Shown here: positions 8,771 through 17,279 of the stretch, piece by piece | Layout: every line of letters begins with the position of its first letter | Numbering within the stretch: position 1 is the stretch's first letter | Assembly: GCA_029568995.1 (NCBI GenBank) | Contig: JAKPYU010000080.1 | Location: 1 to 51,919, forward strand | Direction: 5' to 3' | Source: Candidatus Omnitrophota bacterium | Lineage (GTDB): Bacteria > Hinthialibacterota > Hinthialibacteria > Hinthialibacterales > JAKPRU01 | DNA: 51,919 bases | The notes under the pieces: model-generated | Told to the model about the DNA's origin: nothing | Database searches by the model: none | What the model saw: the letters and a program-made list of their open reading frames with translations, nothing else | Translations under genes and position numbers: made by a program

Positions 8771-8919
8771 GACGTATGCTTGCCCTCGGTGCAGGATGGT
8801 GATTCTTCCGCTCACTATAGGAGCCGGACCACGACCGTGCAATGAGAACGGCTGGCAGTATCTTCCCCAGCGGAATCTGATATGCTCAACGACTGTCATC
8901 GGGAATGCAGGAGATGAGA

Positions 8920-9927
8920 ATGAAAAGAATTCTGATTATCGGGACTGGCTCCATCGGGGAACGTCATCTTCGCTGCTTCATGAACACTGGAAGGGCCATT
9001 GCCGGGATTGTGGAAATCAACGCGGAATTGCGCATAGCGGTTGCGCAACGGTACGGTATAACGGTGTCTCACGATTCTTTGGAAGGAGCGCTGGAGGGGA
9101 AATGGGATGCGGCGGTGATCGCCGTTCCCGCCCAGCTGCATATTCCCATTGCCCACAAACTCGCCGATGCCGGAATCCCGATGCTGATCGAGAAGCCTCT
9201 TTCGACCACCCTCCAGGGAATTGATGAGTTGATTCGGAAGGTCCGGGATTCGGGCCTTCCATCCGCTGTGGCTTATGTCTATCGGCATCACCCGCTATTT
9301 GAGAAATTGCGCGAGATGTTCCACAGCGGGCCATTCGGCCGATTGCTGGAATTGATCTATGTGAGCGGCCAGAACTTCCCGCATTATCGCCCCGCTTATC
9401 GGGACATCTATTACGCCCGGCATGAGACCGGCGGTGGAGCGCTTCAGGATGCCATGTCGCATCATCTGAACCTGGGGGAATGGCTTGCGGGACCGATTGA
9501 CCGAATCTCCGTCGATGCCTCCCACCAGCATCTTGACGGTGTACAGGTAGAGGATACGGTACACATTTTGGCCCGGCACGGAGAGGTTCTTGCTTCCTAC
9601 AGCCTCAACCAATACCAGCCGCAACCCGAACAGATGTTGACCCTGGTTTGCGAGCGTGGGATGCTCCGGGCCGAGTTGCATCGAAATTGCCTCAGCTGGT
9701 GCAGCGAGACGGAAGGACCCTGGCATGTTCAGGCGCTTGCACCGCTGGAGCGGGACTCGTGGTTTACCAGGCAAACGGTCGCATTTCTGGATTTTCTTGA
9801 TGGCGCAAGAGAGGCCGCTTGCTCATTGGCGGAGGCTTTTCAAACACAGAAGGTGATCTGTTCTGCCCTGGAGAGGATTCGCTCCGGACAGACGCTGCAA
9901 CGGGTGGCTTCGGATGAGAATCGGTGA
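8920..9927 (+). CDS. Gfo/Idh/MocA family oxidoreductase
   Basis: A 335-residue NAD(P)-dependent oxidoreductase. The N-terminal Rossmann fold shows IIGTGSIGERHLRCF at 5-19, then AVPAQLHIPIAHK and LIEKPLS, where the Lys in EKP is the family's catalytic/binding residue. The C-terminal half is the alpha/beta substrate-binding domain (GGGALQDAMSHHLNLGEWL). AGGAG lies six bases before ATG 8920, so the upstream in-frame ATGs at 8905 and 8914 are not used. It starts a run of three co-directional sugar-type dehydrogenases. Members oxidise or epimerise sugars or inositols; the substrate here is unknown. Confidence 0.9.
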   Translation: MKRILIIGTGSIGERHLRCFMNTGRAIAGIVEINAELRIAVAQRYGITVSHDSLEGALEGKWDAAVIAVPAQLHIPIAHKLADAGIPMLIEKPLSTTLQGIDELIRKVRDSGLPSAVAYVYRHHPLFEKLREMFHSGPFGRLLELIYVSGQNFPHYRPAYRDIYYARHETGGGALQDAMSHHLNLGEWLAGPIDRISVDASHQHLDGVQVEDTVHILARHGEVLASYSLNQYQPQPEQMLTLVCERGMLRAELHRNCLSWCSETEGPWHVQALAPLERDSWFTRQTVAFLDFLDGAREAACSLAEAFQTQKVICSALERIRSGQTLQRVASDENR

Positions 9928-9965
9928 GCCGGTCTTATCCAGATGTCATGTCTGAGGATTCGCAA

Positions 9966-10928
9966 ATGGCTTTGGTGAACGATCCGCAACAGATTCGACT
10001 CGCAATGATCGGCATGGTAGAGGGAAACGGCCATCCGTACAGTTGGTCGGCGATCTTCAACGGCTACAACAAAGAGGCCATGACGGAATGTCCGTTTCCG
10101 GTGATTCCGGAGTACCTGGGCCTTCAGCCCCCGGAAGCCTTTGGCATTGACGGGGCACGGGTCACTCATATCTGGTGCGAGAACCGCGCCGACGCCGAGC
10201 ATGTCGCAAGATGCTCCAAAGTCCCTCAGATTGTCGATAACCCCAAAGATGTCATCGGCCAAGTCGATGCCGTGATTATCCCGACCGACAAGGGCTGGGA
10301 ACACGTTGACCGCGCCCGTCCGTTCGTTGAAACCGGGCTGCCCCTGATGATCGACAAACCGCTGGCGGATAACCTCAAGGACTTGCGCACGTTCATTGAG
10401 TGGGATCGCAAGGGAATTCCATTCGTCTCGTGCAGCCCCCTTCGATACAGCCCGGAATGTCAGGCGCTGCGTGCCCAAATGGCATCGGTGGGCGAACTTC
10501 GACTTCTCACCATGACCACCGTCAATAGTTGGGAGCGGTATGGTATTCACGCACTGGAGACTATATATCCGTTTTTTCCGACGGGAGGCTGGCAATCCGT
10601 TGTTCATTCCGGCGATGAGAAAGCGGGCATTGTCCACATCCGCCATGAATGCCGGGCTGAGGTCGTTCTTGCCGCCATCAGCGACATGTTCGGTGGCTCC
10701 CTTTTTCTAAATGTCCATGGAACAAAGGGACATCTTTCCGCGCAGCATAACGATACTTTTCATGCGTTTAAAACGCAATTAACGAATTTCATTAACTATT
10801 TACAGACCGGGATTCGTCCAATCCCCTTTGAGGAAACCGTCGAATTGATGAAAATCATTATCGCCGGTGTCCAAAGTCGGGAGCAGGGCGGAAAACGGGT
10901 CTATTTAAAAGATATTGACATGGAATGA
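9966..10928 (+). CDS. Gfo/Idh/MocA family oxidoreductase, divergent
   Basis: A 320-residue protein of the same superfamily as its upstream neighbour but clearly divergent. The Rossmann glycine motif is altered (LAMIGMVEGNGHPYSW), while VDAVIIPTDKGWEHVDRARPF and LMIDKPLADN, with the conserved Lys of the (E/D)KP motif, are kept. Such variants sit in sugar-acid and polyol clusters. GAGGA about 8 nt before ATG 9966 favours this start over GTG 9924, which overlaps the previous stop, and over ATG 9948. It is co-transcribed with the gene before and the SDR after. Confidence 0.82.
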   Translation: MALVNDPQQIRLAMIGMVEGNGHPYSWSAIFNGYNKEAMTECPFPVIPEYLGLQPPEAFGIDGARVTHIWCENRADAEHVARCSKVPQIVDNPKDVIGQVDAVIIPTDKGWEHVDRARPFVETGLPLMIDKPLADNLKDLRTFIEWDRKGIPFVSCSPLRYSPECQALRAQMASVGELRLLTMTTVNSWERYGIHALETIYPFFPTGGWQSVVHSGDEKAGIVHIRHECRAEVVLAAISDMFGGSLFLNVHGTKGHLSAQHNDTFHAFKTQLTNFINYLQTGIRPIPFEETVELMKIIIAGVQSREQGGKRVYLKDIDME

Positions 10929-10963
10929 GTCGATGGGTTCCGAAAGGACGGTATGATTGAAAC

Positions 10964-11740
10964 ATGAATGTGATGGACTCTTTTCGATTGGACGGAAAAG
11001 TGGCGGTCTTGACCGGCTCGGCGGGTTTGTTCGGTCGCCAGATTGCCGATGCCCTGGTGGAGGCGGGCGCAAGACTATTCATTGCCAGCCGGAATATCGA
11101 CAGTCTGGAGGAGCAGGCCACGCGGATGAGGCAGGATGGCCATGATGTCACGGCTCATACATTGGACCAGGGTTCCGAGGAGTCCATTCGAATGTTGCTG
11201 GATTTTGTATTAGAACAAGCCGGACGAGTGGACATTCTCATCAACAATTCCGTACTGCGGCCCATGTCCGATTGGAGTTCCCCGGCGGAGGATTTTGCCC
11301 GCAGCATGGAGGTCAATGCCACCGGTATCTTTATGATGACCCGCGCGTTCGGCGAACAAATGGCGAAACAGAACGGTGGGAGCATTATCAATATTGCATC
11401 TATCTACGGCATGATAGGCCCGGACTTCACCCTGTACGAAGGACTGGGATGGGGCACACCGCCCGATTACTACTTCCACAAAGGCGGGATGATTCAATTG
11501 ACGAAGTTTGCCGCGTCCAAGCTCGGTCCCCATGGGGTGCGGGTAAATTGCATCAGCCCCGGCGGTTTTTACAACAACCAGGAGCAGATCTTTGTTGACC
11601 GCTATGAGAAACGTACTTTCCTGGGCCGGATGGCGAACGAGGAAGATTTGAAAGGCGCTATTGTCTTTCTGGCCTCCGATGCCTCTGCGTACGTTACGGG
11701 CGTAAACATTCCGGTCGACGGCGGTCTGACCGCGAAATAA
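10964..11740 (+). CDS. Short-chain dehydrogenase/reductase (SDR)
   Basis: A 258-residue classical SDR. TGSAGLFG provides the TGxxxGxG cofactor loop, NNS stands in strand 4, INIASIYG carries the catalytic Ser, and YYFHK gives YxxxK. The C-terminus ends GVNIPVDGGLTAK, the usual VDGG ending. It probably interconverts a hydroxyl and a keto group on a sugar or sugar acid. It follows the two Gfo/Idh genes with a short gap of 35 nt and likely shares their transcript. The pathway is inferred from position only. Confidence 0.92.
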   Translation: MNVMDSFRLDGKVAVLTGSAGLFGRQIADALVEAGARLFIASRNIDSLEEQATRMRQDGHDVTAHTLDQGSEESIRMLLDFVLEQAGRVDILINNSVLRPMSDWSSPAEDFARSMEVNATGIFMMTRAFGEQMAKQNGGSIINIASIYGMIGPDFTLYEGLGWGTPPDYYFHKGGMIQLTKFAASKLGPHGVRVNCISPGGFYNNQEQIFVDRYEKRTFLGRMANEEDLKGAIVFLASDASAYVTGVNIPVDGGLTAK

Positions 11741-11806
11741 CGAATGAGTTATGGACCGGCAGACCGGCGGGACCGGTGATTTGACAAAGAAAGTGGGGGA
11801 GCGGTC

Positions 11807-11829
11807 CCTCCCCCGAAGATCGGGGGAGG
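11807..11829. repeat. GC-rich hairpin with CCTCCCCCG / CGGGGGAGG
   Basis: This 9-bp perfect stem has a 5-nt loop, AAGAT, and is followed by TTAGGTGGGGGTT. It resembles a motif dispersed in many uncultured genomes. It sits 67 nt after the SDR stop and might end its transcript, although no T-run follows. Confidence 0.5.
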
Positions 11830-11862
11830 TTAGGTGGGGGTTGACCGGACGGCACAAGACTC

Positions 11863-11927
11863 CGCGACGTGGCGATCTCCACTTGCTCGCTCCAACGATG
11901 AGATTTCCACGCTTCGCTCGCAATAAC
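11863..11927 (+). repeat. Dispersed intergenic repeat 'gcgacgtggcgatctc'
   Basis: GCGACGTGGCGATCTC is followed by an inverted relative, GAGATTTCCACGCTTCGC, ending CTCGCAATAAC. The same GCGACGTGGCGATCTC string recurs at 24416-24431. Both copies lie downstream of a short 'ccggtgatt..caaagaaag'-type sequence. With the hairpin above, it fills the 264-nt gap before the fucosidase gene. Confidence 0.55.
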
Positions 11928-12004
11928 AGGCATGAAGGTGTTTTTCGGGGGAACAGAGATTCTGTCTCTCCGATCATTCATAACAGATTTCCGAGGTCAC
12001 GACG

Positions 12005-13135
12005 ATGAACAATCAGGAATACTCCCGACGCGATTTCATCTCCGATACGACAAAAGGTGTGGTTGCGGCTTCTCTTGCAGGCTCCATCGCTCAGGGCACA
12101 CAAGTCTCCGCCGCCGAAACGAAAACAGATGCCCCGAAGCGCGGTCAACAGCGGCTGACTGTCAAGCAACTGCAAACATGGGAATCTCTCGGCTATGGGA
12201 TGTTCATCCATTTCGGTATGAGTACATTCGTAGAAAACGAATTGCCGGATGGAAGTCACCCCGCAAGCACCTACGCGCCGGACAAGCTCGACGTCGATCA
12301 ATGGGTTTCAGTCGCGCGGGATGCCGGAATGAAGTATATCGTTCTGTGCGCCAAACATGTCGCCGGGCACTGCCTCTGGCCCAGCAAACACACCGACTAC
12401 ACGGTTGCCAATAGCGGCAATACGACGAATGTGTTCGAGCAATTCGTGAAGTCCTGCGAGAAACGTGGAGTTCGTCCCGGTTTCTATTATTGCTCCTGGG
12501 ACAACCACAACCGCTTCGGCAGCGTAACACCCAGTTTTGTCGACAAGGGCGCTTCCTGGAGTGCCATGAACACCTTCCCGAAAGGCGAGGAGTTGGGGAA
12601 ACCTCTACCCGCTTTTACAACTTCCCTGTACCAGAGTTTTCAAACCGCCCAGATCACGGAACTTCTGACCGAATTCGGACCGATCTTCGAAACCTGGATC
12701 GATATCCCTGGCGTTCTGGGACGAGGCTACCGGACCTTCCTGTACGAATATATCGCAAAACTTCAGCCGGAAACGTGCATCATGATGAACAGCGGGATTT
12801 CGGACGGTTCAACGTATGATGTGGCGTATGCCTGGCCCTCGGACCTGATTGCCATTGAGCGCCGCGTTCCGCCCGACACCGGACATGCGAAATGGCGCAC
12901 CATTGAGGGGGGAGAATACTATATACCGGGGGAAGTCTGCGATCCCATCGGAAAGGACTGGTTCTTTGTTCCCGGCGATACGCCTCGCCCGGACGAGGAG
13001 TTGCTCAAGCAGTTCGAAGACTGCCGTGCTCGCGGCGTAAATCTTCTTTTGGATGTCCCGCCGGATAAGCACGGCCTGATTCCCGACATGCACGTGCAGG
13101 CGCTGAATCGGTTGCGGAAAAACGCGCGAATCTGA
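12005..13135 (+). CDS. Tat-exported GH29 alpha-L-fucosidase-like protein
   Basis: A 376-residue protein with a twin-arginine signal (SRRDFI at 8-13, then an Ala/Gly-rich core to about residue 38). The mature part is the GH29 TIM barrel: WESLGYGMFIHFGMSTF near the start, YIVLCAKHVAGHCLWPS, matching the family's 'YxVLTaKHHDGFxLW' strand, and FGPIFETWIDIPG, where D233 stands where the catalytic nucleophile is expected (usual form 'WFDG'). The barrel is complete, but the C-terminal beta domain is missing, so this is the short form. It would act outside the inner membrane, releasing fucose or a related sugar. Activity is not certain because the motif after the nucleophile is unusual. Confidence 0.85.
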   Translation: MNNQEYSRRDFISDTTKGVVAASLAGSIAQGTQVSAAETKTDAPKRGQQRLTVKQLQTWESLGYGMFIHFGMSTFVENELPDGSHPASTYAPDKLDVDQWVSVARDAGMKYIVLCAKHVAGHCLWPSKHTDYTVANSGNTTNVFEQFVKSCEKRGVRPGFYYCSWDNHNRFGSVTPSFVDKGASWSAMNTFPKGEELGKPLPAFTTSLYQSFQTAQITELLTEFGPIFETWIDIPGVLGRGYRTFLYEYIAKLQPETCIMMNSGISDGSTYDVAYAWPSDLIAIERRVPPDTGHAKWRTIEGGEYYIPGEVCDPIGKDWFFVPGDTPRPDEELLKQFEDCRARGVNLLLDVPPDKHGLIPDMHVQALNRLRKNARI

Positions 13136-13153
13136 CCGCTGACCCGGCGGTCA
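13133..13153. terminator. Hairpin joining the stop codons of two convergent genes
   Basis: TGACCGC (13133-13139) and GCGGTCA (13147-13153) form a 7-bp stem with a 7-nt loop. The first three bases are the stop codon of the fucosidase gene, and the last three are the stop codon of the gene on the other strand. It may act in both directions, but there is no T-run on either side. Confidence 0.4.
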
Positions 13154-13834
13154 CATACCGGCTTTGCGGTGAAGAGCCTCTTTAGTGGCCTTGGTGGCAC
13201 GGGCGATCCTATCGTCACGATCCCGGTGTGATTGTTTGATTTTCATGGAGACGTGATGTCTCGTCAGCACCCGTTGCATAAAATCCTCATCCACACAATT
13301 GGCCAATTCCTCTTCGCTTTGACAAGACCGCATATGAAACAACTTCTGTGCCTCTGACTTTTTCAGTTCCGCTTCCAGGCGCTCAAAATCCTGGTACGAG
13401 AGTCTGCCCAGTTTTTCGTTGAACAGGACAACCACGGTGAAGACTGCGGGGAGATGATCGTTCAGAATCTCGCTCACGAAATGCTCTGTGTAGGCTTTCC
13501 CGTAAGTGAATACGGTTTCTTTCCAGAGTTCCAATCCGCTTTCGGAGGGTTGCTTCCGGTCTTCGGGGCCATCGGTCAGAACCAGGCTGACCGTCCGGCC
13601 TCCCTCCGGTGTCGTCGCGAATTTCAGTCCTTCCCGATACAGGTCGAATCCACGAAACTCGAAAAACTTCCCGTGTTCTGCCAGGACAGGTTGAAGAAAA
13701 CTGATGATCCGTCCCGGCTTATCGCTCAACACCACAAAGGTATAGCGATCTTCCACTTTCTGTGAGGACTTGGCAGCAGGGTCCTCTTCCAGGGCGGTCA
13801 TGTGTCTTGCTTTGATACCGAACTCGCGTCTCAT
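13151..13834 (-). CDS. Hypothetical protein
   Basis: A 227-residue protein that I do not recognise. It has no signal peptide or membrane segment. Residues 28-120 alternate hydrophobic strands and helices (YTFVVLSDKPGRIISF, TVSLVLTDG), with a helical, charged second half and a very basic C-terminus (KIKQSHRDRDDRIARATKAT). Codon use and composition match its neighbours, which supports a real gene. It is convergent with the fucosidase gene, 15 nt away. A DNA- or RNA-binding role could be guessed from the tail, but nothing proves it. Confidence 0.6.
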   Translation of the reverse strand: MRREFGIKARHMTALEEDPAAKSSQKVEDRYTFVVLSDKPGRIISFLQPVLAEHGKFFEFRGFDLYREGLKFATTPEGGRTVSLVLTDGPEDRKQPSESGLELWKETVFTYGKAYTEHFVSEILNDHLPAVFTVVVLFNEKLGRLSYQDFERLEAELKKSEAQKLFHMRSCQSEEELANCVDEDFMQRVLTRHHVSMKIKQSHRDRDDRIARATKATKEALHRKAGM

Positions 13835-13990
13835 AGCTCGATCTTCTGTCCTTCGTCAAGGTGATTCTTTCCCACCAGACACAAGAGCCATAAACACATC
13901 TTCAGCTCCAATGTATCACGTTTTTCCCGTGTCTCCAATTCCCGGTTCCGGCCCTCGATTTGACCTGATCTTATTGAAGGTCATCCTTCT

Positions 13991-14026
13991 GCTCCCTCTC
14001 TCTCCGGGAGAGGGTTGGGGTGAGGG
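13991..14026 (+). repeat. REP-like repeat, copy 2
   Basis: It has the same CCGGGAGAGGG plus TTGGGGTGAGGG body as 7503-7537, with a longer CT-rich left arm. It is intergenic and in plus orientation. Confidence 0.85.
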
Positions 14027-14070
14027 AAAAGAGGGTGGTGTTCCCGTGAGAGAGCGGGGGTGGAAACGGG

Positions 14071-14118
14071 AAACCGGCGGTTTATCCGTGAATTGCTCGG
14101 ACCAACCGCCGGTTTTCC
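14071..14118. terminator. Inverted repeat downstream of asd
   Basis: AAACCGGCGGTT and AACCGCCGGTTT form a 12-bp perfect stem with a 21-nt loop. It begins 23 nt past the asd stop (minus strand). The only nearby T-rich stretch is on the plus strand, so it may serve either direction. Confidence 0.55.
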
Positions 14119-14140
14119 TTATTGCGGCTATACGGACGGG

Positions 14141-15214
14141 TCAGGCGGGGAAAAGACCGATTTTGTGCAGGTACTCTGCCGCCATCAGTTCGCCTTTCGC
14201 CGCGCCTTTCTTGGTATTGTGCGACAGGCAGACATACTTGATCCCGTTGTCCAGTGCGGGATCGGGCCGAACACGTCCGACAACCGTGGCCATGCCGCCT
14301 TCCAGGTCACGGTCAAGGCGTGGCTGCGGCCGGTTTTCTTCCTTTTTCATCACGATGGTCTGTTTTGGAGCCGAGGGCAGGTCTCCGAACTCCGCTGCGC
14401 ATTTCTTGTTGAATTCCGCCACTGCCGCCAGGTAATCCTCCGGGGTGAACGGTGCGTTCGTCTCCACAAAAACCGAGAGGGTATGCCCGTCCAGCACGGA
14501 GACCCGTGTGCAAGTGCAGCTGACTTTGAACGGAGCAGGGATCACGTTTCCATCTGCGAAGGAGCCAAGGGTTTTCACCGTCTCCAGTTCGACTTTCCCC
14601 TCCTCCTTGCTGATGAACGGTATGATATTGTCGTGCGTATCGAGCACCGGATGCCCCGGATAGCCTGCCCCGGAGAGCGCCTGAAGGGAGGTCATCCAGA
14701 CCCGCTTGATCCCGACTGTGTCCTGGATCGGTTTCAGGGAAACAATCAGGCCCATGGTGGTGCAGTTCGGGCCGGGGACCACATAACCCTTCCAGCCACG
14801 CTCCTTCTGCTGGCGCCTAACGAGCGGCGCCTGGGCGGCATTCACTTCGGGAACCAGGATGGGCACATCGTCCTCATACCGGAACGCCGAGGCAGTGCTG
14901 ATCACAGGCTTCAACGCGGCACAGTCGCCTTCCGACTTCTTTGCCACGTCCGAAGGCAATGCAGAAAAAATGATATCGTACTGGTCGATATCATCGAGAA
15001 TACGGTCCGTCAGACGCACGGTAGTTCCGGCAATGGCGTCCGGCAGGGGAGCCGGAGACCGCCACGTGCAGGCCTCGCCGTATTTCTTGCCTGCCGAACG
15101 CTCCGAGGCATATAAACCGGAAATCTCAAACCATGGGTGACCGAGCAGCGCCTCAATGAATTGCTGCCCCGCCACACCCGTTGCACCTAGAATTGCTGAC
15201 TTAAACCGTGCCAT
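14141..15214 (-). CDS. asd: Aspartate-semialdehyde dehydrogenase (archaeal/fungal-type)
   Basis: A 357-residue enzyme that reduces L-aspartyl-4-phosphate to the semialdehyde with NADPH, feeding lysine, diaminopimelate, threonine and methionine. The N-terminal cofactor loop is AILGATGVAGQQF at 7-19. The catalytic Cys151 lies in PGPNCTTMGL, a form typical of the archaeal/fungal-like branch, and SGAGYPG follows. GAGGTGAT lies about 6 nt before the ATG. It stands alone, divergent from lptF across about 210 nt. Length and motifs are those of an intact enzyme. Confidence 0.95.
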   Translation of the reverse strand: MARFKSAILGATGVAGQQFIEALLGHPWFEISGLYASERSAGKKYGEACTWRSPAPLPDAIAGTTVRLTDRILDDIDQYDIIFSALPSDVAKKSEGDCAALKPVISTASAFRYEDDVPILVPEVNAAQAPLVRRQQKERGWKGYVVPGPNCTTMGLIVSLKPIQDTVGIKRVWMTSLQALSGAGYPGHPVLDTHDNIIPFISKEEGKVELETVKTLGSFADGNVIPAPFKVSCTCTRVSVLDGHTLSVFVETNAPFTPEDYLAAVAEFNKKCAAEFGDLPSAPKQTIVMKKEENRPQPRLDRDLEGGMATVVGRVRPDPALDNGIKYVCLSHNTKKGAAKGELMAAEYLHKIGLFPA

Positions 15215-15425
15215 CGTATCACCTCAATACCGGGTTTTGCGATTCCTCAAGTCCTGCACGGAACTGAAAGATCGCCCTGAAATTCCATAAACTCTTATTT
15301 TAAACCTGCCTGATAGACGCAGGAAGGGAAACACGCAATTCACCACGCTTGTACGCTTCCGAAAAAAGACCGTTCCCGGTAGCCTGATATGTTTGTGGCG
15401 GATAGACTGGACAGGATGTGAGGCG

Positions 15426-16655
15426 ATGAAACTTCTGACACGATATGTCTGGTCGGAGTTGGTTCCCTCGTGCGGCGAGGGGCTGGTTCTGTTGACGATC
15501 ATTTTTCTGTTGAAGCAGATGTTTTACATCTCCACCCGCCTGCTGGACACCGGCGCTCAACTGGGGAATGTTGTCAACCTGTTCATCGACATGATCCCGC
15601 CGGTTTGCCTTCTTACACTGCCGATGTCTGTTCTGCTGGGAACGCTGCTCAGCTATGGCCGACTTGCGGAAGAAAACGAAATCACGGCCATGGAATCGGG
15701 TGGCATTACGCTTGCCCGCATCTATTTCCCGGCGGTTCTTTTTGGGCTGCTGGTGACCGTTTTTATGCTCTTCTGGAGCCATGTAATCGTGCCGAAATCG
15801 CTTCGATTGACTCAACAGACCATGATGGCGATGCTCCAGAATACCGCCACCGGTGGAATCACTCCCGGACAGTTCAAGAAACTGGGCGAGTTGACTCTGT
15901 TCTGCGACAGGATGAACAAAGACAACAAACAACTATACGGGACGACAATCTTCGAGAAGAAAAAGGATTTTGGAGTTGCCGCCATGGTGTCTGCCCCGAC
16001 GACCGATTTTCAGTTCTTGCCGGAACAGGGAGAGCTTCGATTGGATTTGAAAGACGTGTATTTCCATCGGCCTCGTTCTTCCAGGGATGGAACGAACCTG
16101 GACGATCAAATCGTGGAAGCGGCGAGAATGTACTGGACCACCAACGTGGGAGATTTGGTGCGACGAATGATGCGACAAATGCTGAAAGGAGGAGGATGGC
16201 TCACGACAAATGAGCTCCGAAAACGGATTCAAGATGAAAAGAAAATACTCAAAGAACGGCTGGCCCGGCAGAAGGAATTGGAGGAAATCCTGAAGACGAA
16301 AGAGAACGCTCCCAGGGCGAAAGACAGTCTCCCGATTGTTCGGAACGAAATAGAGAGGAAGCGCAAAGAGATTGCGCAATTGAGCATTGAACGCGCGTTG
16401 CGGATTTCGCTGCCGTTTGCGGCTGTTCTGATGGCGATGGTGGCGGCTCCCCTGGGCGTGTTGATGCGGCGGGGACGTCGTGGAGTGGCCTTTGGGGTAA
16501 CCATCGTGATTGTGTTGATCTATTACGTATTGATGAGCTTGGGAAAGGCCCTGGCCGCGGAGGGATCGATTACGCCTTGGATCGGGCTTTGGATGCCCAA
16601 TTTCGCCGCACTCCTGTTGGCCGCTGCGGCGTATCGAAAGACTGTCTATTTATGA
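15426..16655 (+). CDS. lptF: LptF/LptG (YjgP/YjgQ) family permease
   Basis: A 409-residue inner-membrane subunit of the LPS transport ABC complex. One set of helices lies in the first ~110 residues (VLLTIIFLLKQMFYIS, IPPVCLLTLPMSVLLGTLL), then a large periplasmic beta-rich domain. A charged coiled-coil-like stretch (LRKRIQDEKKILKERL, then a run of Lys/Glu residues) precedes three C-terminal helices. SVLLGTLLSYGRLAEENEI is the family signature near the N-terminus. Either LptF or LptG would fit; the partner is not in the window. The coiled coil before the last helices is longer than in E. coli LptF. ATG 15426 is chosen over 15393, which would add polar residues. Confidence 0.88.
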   Translation: MKLLTRYVWSELVPSCGEGLVLLTIIFLLKQMFYISTRLLDTGAQLGNVVNLFIDMIPPVCLLTLPMSVLLGTLLSYGRLAEENEITAMESGGITLARIYFPAVLFGLLVTVFMLFWSHVIVPKSLRLTQQTMMAMLQNTATGGITPGQFKKLGELTLFCDRMNKDNKQLYGTTIFEKKKDFGVAAMVSAPTTDFQFLPEQGELRLDLKDVYFHRPRSSRDGTNLDDQIVEAARMYWTTNVGDLVRRMMRQMLKGGGWLTTNELRKRIQDEKKILKERLARQKELEEILKTKENAPRAKDSLPIVRNEIERKRKEIAQLSIERALRISLPFAAVLMAMVAAPLGVLMRRGRRGVAFGVTIVIVLIYYVLMSLGKALAAEGSITPWIGLWMPNFAALLLAAAAYRKTVYL

Positions 16656-16661
16656 TCTGTA

Positions 16662-16738
16662 GGGCTCAAGCCCGTCTGCGGGCTAGCCCACCAGAACAGA
16701 TGAATGATGTCTGCGGGCTAGCCCGCCAGGACTGATGA
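16662..16738 (+). repeat. Tandem palindromic repeat in the smpB leader
   Basis: Two 30-nt direct repeats, 16674-16703 and 16709-16738, share the shape GTCTGCGGGCTAGCCC then CCAG...GATGA. Copy 2 contains the 14-bp perfect palindrome GCGGGCTAGCCCGC (16713-16726); copy 1 has one change at its edge. A related small palindrome, GGGCT-CA-AGCCC, precedes them at 16662-16673. Copy 2 also supplies AGGA, the likely ribosome binding site of smpB. Confidence 0.8.
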
Positions 16739-16740
16739 CC

Positions 16741-17226
16741 ATGAACACAAAGAAAAAGGACCAAACCGACGATTCCGGAAGGAAAGTTGCGGCGACCAAC
16801 CGGAAAGCTCGCCACGACTATCATATTCTGGAAATTCATCAGGCCGGAATCGCGCTTCTGGGAACCGAGGTGAAGTCTCTCCGGGCGGGTCATGTCAGCC
16901 TGGTCGATTCCTATGCCGATATCCAGGAAGGCGAGCTGTATCTATTAAATTGCCATATCAATCCCTATACCCACGGAACGGCCTGGAATCACAATCCCAT
17001 GCGGCGCAAGAAGTTATTGCTCCATCGCCGGGAGATCGACAAGTTGGCCGGGAAGGTTCAGCAGCGCGGATTTACGCTGATCCCCCTGTCCATTTATTTC
17101 GAGCGAGGCAGAGCCAAGGTCGATATCGCCCTCGCCAAGGGGAAGAAACTCTATGATAAGCGGGAAGACATGAAACGACGGGACCAGGAACGAGATATCG
17201 GGCGCGCAATGGCAGACCGGGGTTGA
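16741..17226 (+). CDS. smpB: SsrA-binding protein SmpB
   Basis: A 161-residue protein that binds tmRNA and rescues stalled ribosomes. Conserved blocks are NRKARHDYHILEIHQAGI, GTEVKSLRAGHVSL, DSYADIQEGELYLLNCHI, RKKLLLHRREIDKL and the basic C-terminal tail (KLYDKREDMKRRD) that inserts into the mRNA channel. Two ATGs, 16735 and 16741, are in frame; AGGA about 9 nt before 16741 favours the second. A palindromic tandem repeat forms the leader. No tmRNA is seen in the adjacent gap. Confidence 0.96.
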   Translation: MNTKKKDQTDDSGRKVAATNRKARHDYHILEIHQAGIALLGTEVKSLRAGHVSLVDSYADIQEGELYLLNCHINPYTHGTAWNHNPMRRKKLLLHRREIDKLAGKVQQRGFTLIPLSIYFERGRAKVDIALAKGKKLYDKREDMKRRDQERDIGRAMADRG

Positions 17227-17279
17227 TAAGTTCAATCAATTCAGTCTCTTTGTGTCTCCCCCTTCACCCCTTCGATCAG

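Larger units (their letters stand above)
13835..14140. other. Gene-free gap holding a REP-like repeat and a terminator hairpin
   Basis: This 306-nt gap separates the hypothetical gene from asd. It contains the REP-like element at 13991-14026 and an inverted repeat at 14071-14115. No open frame in it looks like a protein. Confidence 0.7.

Noticed and set aside
14060-15115. 351-codon plus-strand frame opposite asd
   Set aside because: The minus-strand frame is a full, motif-complete aspartate-semialdehyde dehydrogenase; the plus frame has no family features.
16674-16738. Tandem 30-nt repeats considered as a tiny CRISPR array
   Set aside because: Only two copies, with a 5-nt gap instead of a 30-40-nt spacer, and no cas gene in the window.
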